A stretch of DNA of 64,000 nucleotides from Gammaproteobacteria bacterium (lineage in GTDB: Bacteria > Pseudomonadota > Gammaproteobacteria > Nevskiales > Nevskiaceae), in NCBI GenBank assembly GCA_026398815.1, contig JAPLSA010000032.1, forward strand, positions 1 through 64,000, read 5' to 3'. The translations under genes and the position numbers were made by a program. Positions 36,697-46,880 of this stretch are shown in pieces (the stretch's first letter is position 1; each line of letters starts with the position of its first letter). Under the pieces are notes generated by a model, which worked only from the letters and a program-made list of their open reading frames with translations, did not search any database and had not been told where the DNA came from.

Positions 36697-38151
36697 ATGC
36701 CTGCCCCCGATTCAGCCCCGTTGAAAACGCTGTTCCTGCAAGCGCCATCGTTCGATGGCTTCGATGGCGGCGCCGGCTCGCGCTACCAGGCCAAGCGCGA
36801 GATCAAGAGCTTCTGGTACCCGACCTGGCTCGCCCAGCCGGCCGCGCTGGTGCCCGGCAGCCGGGTCGTCGATGCGCCGGCCGACGAGCTGTCGGTCGAC
36901 GCCACGCTGGCGCTGGCCAGCGACTACGCGCTGGTCATCATCCATACCTCGACGCCGTCGTTCCCGACCGATGCCAAGTTCGCCGAGCTGCTGAAAGCGC
37001 GCTGTCCGGACATCGTCATCGGCATGGTCGGCGCCAAGGTCGCGGTCGATCCGGCCGGCTCGCTGAAGGCCTCGACGGCGATCGATTTCGTCGCCCGCGA
37101 GGAGTTCGACTACACCTGCGCCGAACTGGCCGCCAACCAGCGGCCATGGGCCGAGATCACCGGCATCAGCTACCGGCTGCCCGATGGCCAGCTGGCCCAC
37201 AACCCGCCGCGCGCGACGATCGAGGACATGGACGCGCTACCGTTCGTGGCACCGGTCTACCAGCGCGATCTGACCATCCGCAACTACTTCATCGGCTACC
37301 TGCAGCACCCGTACGTGTCGCTGTACACCGGCCGCGGCTGCCGTTCCAAGTGCACGTTCTGCCTGTGGCCGCAGACCGTCGGCGGCCACCGCTACCGGGT
37401 GCGTTCGGCCGCCAACGTGATCGCCGAGGCGGCCTGGATCAAGGAGAACATGCCGGAGGTGAAGGAGCTGATGTTCGACGACGACACCTTCACCGATTCC
37501 TCGAACATGGCGCGTGTCCACGAGATCGCCATCGGTCTCGGCAAGCTGGGCTGGACCTGGAGCTGCAACGCCAAGGCCAACGTGCCGTACGAGTCGCTGA
37601 AACTGATGAAGGAGAACGGCCTGCGGCTGCTGCTGGTCGGTTACGAATCCGGCGACGACCAGATCCTGCACAACATCAAGAAGGGCCTGAAGACCGACAT
37701 CGCCGAGCGCTTCACCGAAGACTGCCGGCGCCTCGGCATCGTCATCCACGGCACCTTCATCCTCGGCCTGCCGGGCGAGACGCGCGACACGATCGAAAAG
37801 ACCATCGAGTGGGCGAAGGCGATCAACCCCCACACCATCCAGGTCTCGCTGGCTGCACCCTACCCCGGCACCACGCTGTACAAGCAGGCGGTCGACAACG
37901 GCTGGCTGGCCGAGAACGAGGCGGTGAACCTGGTCAATTCGCAGGGCGTGCAGCTGGCGGCGATCAGCTATCCGCACCTGTCGAAGGACGAGATCTTCGC
38001 GGCGATGGAAGTGTTCTACCGGCGCTTCTACTTCCGGCCGTCGAAGATCTGGGAAATCGTCCGCGAGATGCTCACAGACTGGGACATGATGAAGCGGCGG
38101 CTGCGCGAAGGGGTCGAGTTCTTCCGCTTCCTGCGCGCCCGCGCGGCCTGA
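36697..38151 (+). CDS. hpnJ: Hopanoid radical SAM protein HpnJ (cyclitol-forming)
   Basis: HpnJ contracts the sugar of the glucosaminyl hopanoid to the cyclitol ether. The 484-residue product has an N-terminal cobalamin-binding-like region (about 10-160), the radical SAM cluster CRSKCTFC (near residues 215-222) after YTGRG, and FDDDTFT. The C-terminal region has FYRRFYFRPSKI. ATG at 36697 has GAAGGA seven bases upstream; the TTG 15 bp earlier lies inside hpnI. It is 11 bp from hpnI and 29 bp from hpnK. Confidence 0.93.
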   Translation: MPAPDSAPLKTLFLQAPSFDGFDGGAGSRYQAKREIKSFWYPTWLAQPAALVPGSRVVDAPADELSVDATLALASDYALVIIHTSTPSFPTDAKFAELLKARCPDIVIGMVGAKVAVDPAGSLKASTAIDFVAREEFDYTCAELAANQRPWAEITGISYRLPDGQLAHNPPRATIEDMDALPFVAPVYQRDLTIRNYFIGYLQHPYVSLYTGRGCRSKCTFCLWPQTVGGHRYRVRSAANVIAEAAWIKENMPEVKELMFDDDTFTDSSNMARVHEIAIGLGKLGWTWSCNAKANVPYESLKLMKENGLRLLLVGYESGDDQILHNIKKGLKTDIAERFTEDCRRLGIVIHGTFILGLPGETRDTIEKTIEWAKAINPHTIQVSLAAPYPGTTLYKQAVDNGWLAENEAVNLVNSQGVQLAAISYPHLSKDEIFAAMEVFYRRFYFRPSKIWEIVREMLTDWDMMKRRLREGVEFFRFLRARAA

Positions 38152-38180
38152 TCGCGACCCCGCTGCGGCCCGAGCAGCGC

Positions 38181-38987
38181 GTGATCCGGCTGATCCTCAC
38201 CGCCGACGATTTCGGCCTCGACGACGCGGTCAACGAGGCCGTCGAGCAGGCCCATGTCGACGGCGAACTGACCAGCGCCAGCCTGATGGTCGGCGCGCCC
38301 GCCGCCGCCGGCGCCGTGGCGATCGCCAGACGGCTGCCGACGCTCGGCGTCGGCCTGCACCTGGTGCTGGCCGACGGCTGGGCGGTGTCGCCGAGGCGGC
38401 TGATTCCCGATCTGGTCGATGCCGAAGGCCGCTTCGGCGACCACATGGTCCGCGACGGTTGCCGCTACTTCTTCCTGCCCCGCATCCGCCGCCAGCTGGC
38501 GATCGAGATCCGGGCCCAGTTCCAGGCCTTCGCGGCCACCGGGCTGGCGCTGGATCACGCCGACACCCACAAGCATTTCCACCTGCACCCGACCGTGCTC
38601 GGCCTGATGCTCGACATCGGCCGCGACTTCGGCCTGCAGGCAGTGCGGCTGCCGCACGAGCCCGGCACCACGCCGTGGCTGACGCCGTGGATCGCGCTGA
38701 CCCGGCGCCGGCTGCACCGCGCCGGCGTGGCCAGCAACGACACGCTGGCCGGACTGGCCTCGACCGGCGCCACCGACGAAGCCGCGCTGCTGTCGGCGAT
38801 CGACCGGCTGCCGCCCGGCCTGCACGAGATCTACCTGCACCCAGCGACCCGCCGTGGCCTGACCGCGACGATGGCCGGCTACCGGCACGACGACGAACTG
38901 GCGGCCCTGCTGTCGCCCCGCGTCCGCGACGCGATCGCCGCGCGCGGCATCGTCACCGGCCGCTGGGCCGACTTCCTCGCGCCGTGA
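38181..38987 (+). CDS. hpnK: Hopanoid-associated deacetylase HpnK (YdjC family)
   Basis: HpnK removes the acetyl group from the N-acetylglucosaminyl hopanoid made by HpnI, before HpnJ acts. The 268-residue YdjC/ChbG-type protein has the metal-binding TADDFG at residues 7-12, VGLHLVLADGW, DHADTHKHFHLHP and EIYLHPA. The start is GTG at 38181; the open frame in hpnJ is a shadow. Its stop overlaps the start of hpnL (GTGA at 38984-38987). Confidence 0.92.
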   Translation: MIRLILTADDFGLDDAVNEAVEQAHVDGELTSASLMVGAPAAAGAVAIARRLPTLGVGLHLVLADGWAVSPRRLIPDLVDAEGRFGDHMVRDGCRYFFLPRIRRQLAIEIRAQFQAFAATGLALDHADTHKHFHLHPTVLGLMLDIGRDFGLQAVRLPHEPGTTPWLTPWIALTRRRLHRAGVASNDTLAGLASTGATDEAALLSAIDRLPPGLHEIYLHPATRRGLTATMAGYRHDDELAALLSPRVRDAIAARGIVTGRWADFLAP

Positions 38988-39991
38988 TCAGCCGCTGGCT
39001 GCCGGCGCTGTTCGGCCTGCTCGGGCTGGCGCTGCTGATCGGCCTGGTGGTGCACGGCGGCAGCGCGGAAATCCTCGCGCTGCTGGCCACCGCCGGCTGG
39101 GGGCTGCTGTGGCTGGTGCCGTTCCACGCGCTGCCGATCGCGCTGGATGCCGAAGGCTGGCGGGTGCTGCTGCGCCATCGTGATGCCGGCGGCGGGGCGC
39201 ATCTGCCGTTCCTGTGGTGGATCGCCTCGGTCCGCGAAGCGGTGGGGCGGCTCTTGCCGGTCGGCGGCGTCGGCGGCGAAGTGGTCGGCATCCGGCTGAC
39301 CCTGTGGCGGGTGCCGGATGGCGCGGCGGTGACCGCCAGCGTGGTGATGGAAACCCTGCTGACCATCGTCAACGTCTACCTGTTCGTCGCCGCCGGGCTG
39401 TGCCTGGCAATCGCGCTCGACGGCGGCGATCTGGCCGGCGCGCTGCTCGGCGGGCTGACCGCCACCCTGCCGGTGCCGCTGCTGCTGTACGCGCTGCTGC
39501 GCCACGGCGCGGTGTTCGCGCGGATCGAGCGGGCGATGATCGGCATGCTCGGCGAAGAGAGCCGCGTGGCGGCGCTGTTCGGCGATGCCGCGCGGCTGGA
39601 CACCGAACTGCTGGCCCTGTTCGCGCGCCGGCGCGACCTGCTGGTCAGCCTCGTGTGGCAGCTGGCCGGCATGGTCGCCGGCAGCTTCGAGGTCTGGCTG
39701 GCGCTGCAGCTGCTCGGCCAGCCGATCAGCCCGCTGGCGGCGATCGCACTCGAAGCGCTGGGCCTGTCGGTGCGCCATTTCGCGTTCTTCGTGCCGGCCG
39801 GGCTCGGCGTGCAGGAGATGGGCTTCGTGCTGTTCGGCCGGCTGCTCGGCGTGCCGCCCGATGCGGCGGTGGCGCTGTCGCTGGCCAAGCGGACCCGCGA
39901 ACTCGGCTACGGCATCCCGGCGCTGCTGAGCTGGCAGTGGGCCGAGCTGCGCCGCGCGTGGCGGCGCAAGCGGCCCGGCGATCAGAGATAA
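38984..39991 (+). CDS. hpnL: HpnL-type membrane protein (LPG synthase transmembrane family)
   Basis: The 335-residue multipass protein belongs to the UPF0104/lysylphosphatidylglycerol-synthase membrane family. It has GRLLPVGGVGGEVVGIRL (the family P-x-x-(G)GxG-x-E motif), VVMETLLTIVNVYLF and FVPAGLGVQEMGFVLFGRLLGV near the end. HpnL occurs next to hpnIJK in hopanoid clusters, and a transport role has been proposed but not shown. It starts at GTG 38984 inside the hpnK stop. Its last codons overlap the convergent hpnA by 10 bp. Confidence 0.87.
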   Translation: MISRWLPALFGLLGLALLIGLVVHGGSAEILALLATAGWGLLWLVPFHALPIALDAEGWRVLLRHRDAGGGAHLPFLWWIASVREAVGRLLPVGGVGGEVVGIRLTLWRVPDGAAVTASVVMETLLTIVNVYLFVAAGLCLAIALDGGDLAGALLGGLTATLPVPLLLYALLRHGAVFARIERAMIGMLGEESRVAALFGDAARLDTELLALFARRRDLLVSLVWQLAGMVAGSFEVWLALQLLGQPISPLAAIALEALGLSVRHFAFFVPAGLGVQEMGFVLFGRLLGVPPDAAVALSLAKRTRELGYGIPALLSWQWAELRRAWRRKRPGDQR

Positions 39992-40980
39992 CCGTTGTCG
40001 CGGAACCAGGCCACGGCATCTTCGAGTGCTGCGCGCGCCGGGCGCGGCGCGTAGCCGAGTTCGCGCCGGGCCTTGGCGCAGGAGAAGTACATGCGCTTCT
40101 TCGACATGCGGATTTCCTCGACCGTCGCCACCGGCGCGCGGCCGGTGAAGCGGGCCAGGAATTCCGCCGCACGCGCCACCGGCATCACCGCCGCATGCGG
40201 CAGCTGGAGCGTCGGCGCACGGCGGCCGGTGATCTCGGCGATGGTGGCGAGAATCTGCTTGAGGCTCATGTCCTCGCCACCCAGCACGTAGCGCTGGCCG
40301 ATCGCGCCGCGCGTGTAGGCCAGCCAGTGGCCCTCGGCGACGTCATCGACATGGGCGATGTTCAGGCCGGTGTCGACGAAGGCCGGCATCTTGCCGGCGG
40401 CGGCATCGCGCACCACGCGGCCGGTCGGCGTCGGCTTGACATCGCGCGGGCCGATCGGCGTGGACGGGTTGACGATCACCACCGGCGCGCCCTTCGCGGC
40501 CAGCTCGCGCACCGCTTCCTCGGCCAGGTACTTGGAGCGCTTGTAGTGGCCGATCATGTCGGCAACGGTGACCGGCGTGTCCTCGTCACCCGGTCGGCCA
40601 TCCTTCGGAATGCCGAGCACAGCGACGCTGGAGGTGTAGACGATGCGCTGCACGCCGGCCGCATGGGCCGCCGCCACCAGCGCCCGCGAGCCGTCGACAT
40701 TGGCCTGGTACAGCTCGTCCGGATTGGGCGCCCACAGCCGGTAGTCGGCGGCGACGTGAAACACCGCGTCGCAGCCTTTCACCGCCTTCTTCAGCGAAGC
40801 CGGATCGGTCAGGTCGCCTTCGACGACCGTGGCCTCGAGGCCGGCCAGATTGCGGCGATCCGAATTCGGCCGGCTCAGCAGCCGCAGCGTGAAGCCTTCG
40901 GCGAGCAGGCGGCGGGCGACGGCGGAGCCGACGAAGCCGGTCGCGCCGGTGACAAGGGCAGTGGTCTGCGGCTGGGGCAT
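39982..40980 (-). CDS. hpnA: Hopanoid-associated sugar epimerase-like protein HpnA
   Basis: HpnA is an extended short-chain dehydrogenase, 332 residues from ATG 40980. It has the Rossmann loop TGATGFVGSAVARRL, VEGDLTDP, HVAADYRLWAPNP, YTSSVAVLG, the active-site YKRSKYLAE (YxxxK), and NPSTPIGPRDVKPTPTGR, which is characteristic of HpnA. Its substrate is not proven; a role in hopanoid side-chain modification is assumed from clustering. It is the last gene of the sqs-shc-hpnG-hpnA operon, 7 bp after hpnG. Confidence 0.92.
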   Translation of the reverse strand: MPQPQTTALVTGATGFVGSAVARRLLAEGFTLRLLSRPNSDRRNLAGLEATVVEGDLTDPASLKKAVKGCDAVFHVAADYRLWAPNPDELYQANVDGSRALVAAAHAAGVQRIVYTSSVAVLGIPKDGRPGDEDTPVTVADMIGHYKRSKYLAEEAVRELAAKGAPVVIVNPSTPIGPRDVKPTPTGRVVRDAAAGKMPAFVDTGLNIAHVDDVAEGHWLAYTRGAIGQRYVLGGEDMSLKQILATIAEITGRRAPTLQLPHAAVMPVARAAEFLARFTGRAPVATVEEIRMSKKRMYFSCAKARRELGYAPRPARAALEDAVAWFRDNGYL

Positions 40981-40987
40981 CGTCGAT

Positions 40988-41701
40988 TCAGGAATGGAAG
41001 GCAAACGCCGGCGCGGCGCGGGCGACCTCGCGCAGGCTGGCTTGCGCGGCGTTGAACGAGCGCGCCAGCCCCGGCAGCTTGGCAATCTGCCACGGCGCCT
41101 TCAGCAGGCCGCCGATCATGCTCGCCGCCTTCGGCCGGCCATAGGCGTCGACGCCGTCGATCACCGCGTTCGGCAAGGTCGCTTCGGCGTCGTCGACGAT
41201 CGCGCGCACGACCAGGAACGGCAGGCCGCGCGCCTTGGCGACATCGCCGACCGCCGAGCTTTCCTGGTCCACCGCCACCGCCTGGCTCTGGGTGTGCGCC
41301 AGGTACTTGATGCCGGCGTTCAGCAAGGTCTGGCGGGTGGTCAGCAGGCGGCCGTCGACCAGGCTGATGTCGGCGTCGGCGCAGCAGGCGGCGAGCCGGG
41401 CGCGCCAGCCAGCGTCGGTGTCGAGCTGGTGACCATCCATGAACAGCACGGTGGTCGGGCAGACGACATCGCCGGGCTGCAGCGCAGCATCGAGCGCTCC
41501 GGCCGTGCCGAAGCTCAGCAGCGCGCAGCAGCCGGCATCCGCCAGCGCCAGCGCCGCCATCGCGGCAGCGGCTTCGCCGATCCCGGACACGAACACCCGC
41601 AGGCCGTCGACCTCGTTGGCACCCGGCTGCGGATGGCGCAAGCCGAGTGCCTTGGCTTCCGACAGCAGCGCCACGACGACGCCGACCCGAGCTTGCGTCA
41701 T
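40988..41701 (-). CDS. hpnG: Adenosylhopane nucleosidase HpnG
   Basis: HpnG removes adenine from adenosylhopane to give ribosylhopane. The 237-residue product resembles nucleoside phosphorylases: VVALLSEAKAL near the N-terminus, FGTAGALDAALQPGDVV, AVAVDQESSAVGDVAKARGLPFLVVRAIVDDA (the substrate-binding E-x-x motif) and a shortened C-terminus. It lies between shc (16 bp) and hpnA (7 bp) on the same strand. Confidence 0.92.
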   Translation of the reverse strand: MTQARVGVVVALLSEAKALGLRHPQPGANEVDGLRVFVSGIGEAAAAMAALALADAGCCALLSFGTAGALDAALQPGDVVCPTTVLFMDGHQLDTDAGWRARLAACCADADISLVDGRLLTTRQTLLNAGIKYLAHTQSQAVAVDQESSAVGDVAKARGLPFLVVRAIVDDAEATLPNAVIDGVDAYGRPKAASMIGGLLKAPWQIAKLPGLARSFNAAQASLREVARAAPAFAFHS

Positions 41702-41717
41702 CGCCGCAGCTGCCGGA

Positions 41718-43775
41718 TCAGGCCGAAGCGCGGCGGCCGCGCAGCTGGCGATAGCGCGCCAGCGCCCACAGCGGAAAGTAGGCGTCGTAGCCGTAGTACT
41801 TCATGTAGAACACGCGCGGGAAGCCCGGCGCGTTGTGGCCGGGGTCATGCCACAGGCCTTCGTGGCGGCCTTCGGAATGCTGGTTGGCGATCAGCCAGTC
41901 GATGCCGGCGGCGACCGCCGGATGCTCGACGCCGTGCACGGCCATCAGCGCCAGCAGCGCCCAGGCGGTGCTGTTCGGGGTCGAGATCAGCTCGCTGCCG
42001 TTCGGGCCGGGACGCGGCATGGTGCCGCTCAGCTTCGGGTCGAGATAGGTGTCGTTGGTCTCGCCCCAGCCGCCGTCCGGGTTCTGCCTCGATTCCAGAT
42101 AGCGGATCGCCCGGGCGATGTACGGCGCCTCCGGCTTTTCGCCGACCAGCGCCAGCCCGGCCAGTGCCGACCAGGTGCCGTAGATGTAGTTGGTGCCCCA
42201 GCGGCCCCACCAGGAGCCGTCCGGCTGCTGCGCCTTCTTCAGGTAGCGGATCGCGCGGGTGATCGCCGGGCGATCCTGCGGCCGCTTCAGCACGCCGAGA
42301 TAGGCCAGCACGCGGCCGGTGACGTCCTCGGTCGGCGGATCGAGCATCGCCTTGTGGTCGGCGAACGGGATCTCGTTGATCCAGTAGTGCGTGTTGTCGG
42401 CGTCGTAGGCGCCGAAGCCGCCGTTCTTCGACTGCAGGCCGAGCAGCCACTCGGCGGCGCGCGACACGGCCTCGTCGTTGTGGTTGCTGCCGTTCGGCTC
42501 GCGGCCGACCAGGTGCATGACGCCGGCGACGACCGCCGTGTCATCGAGATCCGGGTAGTACTCGTTCCAGTACTGGAACGCCCAGCCGCCCGGTCGCAGC
42601 TTCTTGTTCGGTGCGGCTTCGATCCAGTCGCCGACGTGGTCGAGGATCTGCCGGGGCCGCAGCCAGTTCTCGGCGCGCTTCAGTGCTTCGCGGGTCTTGG
42701 CGCGGCTCGAGCCGTCCGGCGAATCGGCGTGCAGCAGCGCCATCATCGCCCAGCCGGTGTCCCAGGTCGGCGACAGGCAGGGCTGCACGTAGGCGCTGCC
42801 CTCAGGCGTGAACTGGATCAGCTTCTGGATCGATTTCAGGCAGGTCGCGCGCAGCGGGTGTTCGGCCGGGTAGCCGAGCAGCGCCAGCGCCTCGTAGGCA
42901 TTGACCATCGCCGGGAAGATGCCGTTGATGCCGTCCTCGCCGTTGAGGCGAGCGACGAACCAGTTCTCGGCCCGCTTGATCGCCAGCTCGCGCAGCTTCT
43001 TCGGCGCGAAGCGGTCCATCGTCCGGCCGAACTTGTCGAGCCCGAGGAACACCTTGGCGAACAGGGTGTCGTTGCGGAACCACTGTGTTTCCAGCTCCGG
43101 CGGCCGCACGAACAGCTCGGCGATCTGCACGCCGCGCGGGTTCTTGGCCGTCGCCTTCAAGCTGCACAGCACGAACAGCGGCACCATCACCGCACGCGCC
43201 CAGGTCGCGACCTTGTAGATCTCGAACGGGAACCAGCGCGGGAACAGCACGATCTCCACCGGCACGTACGGCGCGGCCGTCCACGGCACCTGCTGGAACA
43301 TCGCCAGCAGGATGCGGGTGAAGACATTGGCCTTGGCCGCGCCGCCCAGCGCCAGGATCGCCGCACGGGCGCGCACCATGTGCGGCGCGTCTTCGTCATC
43401 GCCGGCGCACTTCAGCGCGTAGTAGCTCTTGACCGTGCACGACAGGTCGATCGCGCCCGGCCGGTCGTAGTTGCGGTACTGCGGCCAGCCGCCGTGGCCG
43501 CCGTCCGGGCCGTCGAGCACCTGCTGGGCGCGGATGAAGGTCGCGATCTTGGCCTGCAGCGACTCGTCGATCTCATCCATGAAATGCATCATCAGGATGT
43601 ATTCGGCCGGGATCGTGCAGTCGGCCTCGAACTCGAAGCACCACTCGCCGTCCGGCTTCTGCAGCTTCAGCAGCGCTTCGCGGGCAGCGTCGATCGCCTG
43701 ATGCAGGCGGCTTTCGGCTTCGGCGGCGAGCTGGCGCGGATTGCGTCGGAGACGGACGACAGTCGGTGCGTTCAT
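41718..43775 (-). CDS. shc: Squalene-hopene cyclase
   Basis: Shc cyclises squalene to hop-22(29)-ene and hopanol at the inner membrane. The 685-residue product has repeated QW motifs (KPDGEW, SKNGGF, QPDGSWWGRW, NPDGGW) and the catalytic acid motif DLDDTA near residue 408. It also shows the family stretches GGHGGWPQYRN and YVPVEIVLFPRWFPF. The length is typical of the bacterial enzyme. It is co-transcribed with the squalene synthase gene upstream (67 bp) and hpnG downstream. Confidence 0.97.
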   Translation of the reverse strand: MNAPTVVRLRRNPRQLAAEAESRLHQAIDAAREALLKLQKPDGEWCFEFEADCTIPAEYILMMHFMDEIDESLQAKIATFIRAQQVLDGPDGGHGGWPQYRNYDRPGAIDLSCTVKSYYALKCAGDDEDAPHMVRARAAILALGGAAKANVFTRILLAMFQQVPWTAAPYVPVEIVLFPRWFPFEIYKVATWARAVMVPLFVLCSLKATAKNPRGVQIAELFVRPPELETQWFRNDTLFAKVFLGLDKFGRTMDRFAPKKLRELAIKRAENWFVARLNGEDGINGIFPAMVNAYEALALLGYPAEHPLRATCLKSIQKLIQFTPEGSAYVQPCLSPTWDTGWAMMALLHADSPDGSSRAKTREALKRAENWLRPRQILDHVGDWIEAAPNKKLRPGGWAFQYWNEYYPDLDDTAVVAGVMHLVGREPNGSNHNDEAVSRAAEWLLGLQSKNGGFGAYDADNTHYWINEIPFADHKAMLDPPTEDVTGRVLAYLGVLKRPQDRPAITRAIRYLKKAQQPDGSWWGRWGTNYIYGTWSALAGLALVGEKPEAPYIARAIRYLESRQNPDGGWGETNDTYLDPKLSGTMPRPGPNGSELISTPNSTAWALLALMAVHGVEHPAVAAGIDWLIANQHSEGRHEGLWHDPGHNAPGFPRVFYMKYYGYDAYFPLWALARYRQLRGRRASA

Positions 43776-43842
43776 CGTTCGGAAGGTCTTCGGTCAGCGA
43801 AAAGATCAAAGGCGCGCACGGCCGCAGCCGCGACGCGCCGAT

Positions 43843-44916
43843 TCAGGCTTCGAGCGGCGCCTGGGCCGGCAAGGTCGCCACGCGCGGCAGGCCGCTGGCG
43901 GCGCGCTTGAACAGGAAGCGCAGCCAGGTATTGCTGCGGATGCCGATCGAGGTCAGCGCCATCGTCCACATCACCGACTTGCGCGAGATCTTGACGTCAT
44001 TGGCCGTGCGGTAGCCCGGCGTGGCGACGATCTTGCGCAAGGTCAGCAGCGCCATGCCGATGTTCCATGCGCAGAACTTGCGGATGCCGGTGTCGCTGGC
44101 GGAGATCGCCAAGGTGAACTCCAGCGCGTAGCCGAGCTGCGCGTGGGTGACCGCCACCAGCTCGTGCAGCGCGCGGGTCACCGCCGGGTCCTGGCGCGAG
44201 GGATCGAGCCGGCCCGGGTCGATGCCGTGCTGGGCGAACTCGCGCGCCGGCATCCAGCTGACGCCGCGGGCGCGGTCTTCCCAGATGTCCTTCAGGATGT
44301 TGGTCATCTGCAGGCCCTGGCCGAAGGCCACGGCGTAGCGCGCCAGATCATCGCGGCGGCGGGCGGTTTCCGGTGCATAGGCGCAGAACAGGTCGCGCAG
44401 CATTTCGCCGACCACGCCAGCCACGTAGTAGCAGTAGCGGCCGAGATCATCGAGATCGCGCAGCCCCTGCGGGCCGGCCTGCATCGAATAGCGGTGCATG
44501 CCACGGCACATGATGCGCACGCAGCGCTCGATCGCCGCGCGGGCGGCCGGTTCGAAGCTGCTGGTCATGGTCAGCACCAGCTGGGTGTTGCGGACCAGTT
44601 CGACTTCGGTCGCCAAGGTCGCCGACGACAACTTGGCGGTGAGTTCCTCGACGAAAGCCGGCACCGAACCACGGCCGCCGACCAGATCGGCGAAGGCTTC
44701 CGTGAGCCGCACCTTGTCGTCCGACGACAGCGCCGGCTCGTCTTCGATGGTGTCGGCGATCCGGCACAGCAGGTAGGCGTTCGACACCACGCCGCCGAGC
44801 GGCTGCGGCAGCTGCGGAATGGTCAGCGCGAAGGTGCGCGACACGCCGGGCAGGATGTGCGCCTGGAACGCGGACGCGATCAGCAGCGCGTCCGTGGTGG
44901 TGTGCTCAATCGTCAT
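43843..44916 (-). CDS. sqs: Squalene synthase (farnesyl-diphosphate farnesyltransferase)
   Basis: The enzyme joins two FPP molecules, most probably all the way to squalene. The 357-residue trans-isoprenyl synthase has SRTFALTIPQLP, the first Asp-rich motif CRIADTIEDE, YCYYVAGVVGEML, and the second motif LQMTNILKDIWEDRARGVSWMP. This layout resembles one-step squalene synthases rather than the HpnC/HpnD pair. No HpnC, HpnD or HpnE is present in the window. ATG at 44916 is chosen; a TTG one codon earlier is also open. A presqualene synthase-only role cannot be excluded. Confidence 0.88.
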   Translation of the reverse strand: MTIEHTTTDALLIASAFQAHILPGVSRTFALTIPQLPQPLGGVVSNAYLLCRIADTIEDEPALSSDDKVRLTEAFADLVGGRGSVPAFVEELTAKLSSATLATEVELVRNTQLVLTMTSSFEPAARAAIERCVRIMCRGMHRYSMQAGPQGLRDLDDLGRYCYYVAGVVGEMLRDLFCAYAPETARRRDDLARYAVAFGQGLQMTNILKDIWEDRARGVSWMPAREFAQHGIDPGRLDPSRQDPAVTRALHELVAVTHAQLGYALEFTLAISASDTGIRKFCAWNIGMALLTLRKIVATPGYRTANDVKISRKSVMWTMALTSIGIRSNTWLRFLFKRAASGLPRVATLPAQAPLEA

Positions 44917-45147
44917 CAAGAAAGTCGAGGCGTTGGCCGGCAGCCGGATCGGAGCGCGCGCCGCGATGTCGGTTCCCAGCGCCGAATCGAGCGGTTCATG
45001 TGCAAGTCACGGCGTGGATGTTCATGCGAAACAGGCAAGCCCGCCGATCATTTCTGCGCCGCATTCTAGCAATGTTGCATCGCAGTGCGTCCAAACCCCG
45101 GCGGCCGGCTGTCTCGCCTGCGTGACACCACGCCCTGACACACGGCG

Positions 45148-45693
<546 letters not shown>

Positions 45694-45847
45694 GGCGTAC
45701 GGAGGCGGGATGCTTGTTCGGGCTTGTCCGTTCGGTTCACACTTCGCGCCCCTGAAACGCTGGCCAGACGGACTTCGACCGGAAGTTTGGCAGCTTCGCG
45801 CAGCCCCGTCAGCGACGCGGCCGGCGCCCCACCACCGAGTTCCGCAC

Positions 45848-46747
45848 TTGAACCACGCTGCCCGCTTCGCCGATCGCCTGCCCGCCTACCGCAGCCGCCT
45901 CGATGCCGCGCTTGATCGCGCGCTGCCGCCGCTCGGCACCGACCCGGCCGCGCTGCATGAAGCGATGCGCTACACCTGCAACGGCGGCAAGCGCCTGCGT
46001 GCGCTGCTGGTCTACGCCGCTGGCGAGGCGCTGGGCCTTGATGCCGCGCAGCTTGATGCGCCAGCGGTCGCGGTCGAGCTGATCCACGCCTACTCGCTGG
46101 TCCACGACGATCTGCCGGCGATGGACGACGACGACCTGCGCCGCGGCCAGCCGACCGTGCACAAGGTCTGGGACGAGGCGATGGGCGTGCTGGTCGGCGA
46201 CGCGCTGCAGACGCTGGCTTTCGAGACGCTGACCCGCGAGATCCCGGCCGATGGTGAAGCGGCCCGGCGCCTGCTCGGCGTGATCGCGGCACTCGGCCAC
46301 GCCTCCGGCTCGATGGGCATGGTCGGCGGCCAGGCCGTGGACATCGAATCGGAAGGCCAGCGCATCGCGCTGGAACGGCTCAAGTCACTGCACGCGCGCA
46401 AGACCGGCGCCTTGATCCTGGCCTGCCTGAAGATGCCGCTGGCGCTGGCCGCAGCCGACGCGGCCGTGACCACGGCACTGGAAAGCTACGGCCGCCTGCT
46501 CGGGCTGGCCTATCAGATCCAGGACGACGTGCTCGACATCACCCAGTCCACCGAACAGCTCGGCAAGACCGCCGGCAAGGACGTGGCGCAGGAGAAGTCG
46601 ACCTACCCTGCCCTGCTCGGCTTCGACACCGCCAAGGCGCTGGCCGAATCGACCTTCGCCGACGCTCGCACCGCGCTCGACGCGCTGGGCGATCACGCCG
46701 ACGGCCTGCGCTGGCTGGCACTGGAAATCCAGGGCCGCAATCACTGA
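45848..46747 (+). CDS. ispA: Farnesyl diphosphate synthase (short-chain prenyltransferase)
   Basis: IspA condenses DMAPP with two IPP to FPP, the substrate of squalene synthase. The 299-residue product (TTG at 45848, the same length as E. coli IspA) has [11 protein letters not shown] and the first Asp-rich motif [15 protein letters not shown]. It also has [11 protein letters not shown] and the second Asp-rich motif [10 protein letters not shown], followed by GKTAGKD. The long upstream frame overlaps apt and is not used. A paired palindromic repeat follows the stop. Confidence 0.94.
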   Translation: MNHAARFADRLPAYRSRLDAALDRALPPLGTDPAALHEAMRYTCNGGKRLRALLVYAAGEALGLDAAQLDAPAVAVELIHAYSLVHDDLPAMDDDDLRRGQPTVHKVWDEAMGVLVGDALQTLAFETLTREIPADGEAARRLLGVIAALGHASGSMGMVGGQAVDIESEGQRIALERLKSLHARKTGALILACLKMPLALAAADAAVTTALESYGRLLGLAYQIQDDVLDITQSTEQLGKTAGKDVAQEKSTYPALLGFDTAKALAESTFADARTALDALGDHADGLRWLALEIQGRNH

Positions 46748-46767
46748 GGTCCCAGCCCTGCCTGGAT

Positions 46768-46836
46768 CGTCACCCCGGCGAAAGCCGGGGTCCAGGGCCT
46801 TGAAAGCACTGGATTCCGGCTTTCGCCGGAATGACG
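46768..46836. repeat. Inverted pair of REP-like palindromes
   Basis: Two 28-bp units in opposite orientation (46768-46795 and 46809-46836) each form a hairpin around CCGGCGAAAGCCGG. Unit 1 has CC..GG where unit 2 has TT..AA, so the stem is kept. The pair lies between convergent ispA and oprB and probably marks transcript ends. Confidence 0.85.
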
Positions 46837-46880
46837 AGTGAATCTGCGCAGAGATTCCCTAGCGCCCGACTAGCGCCCGA

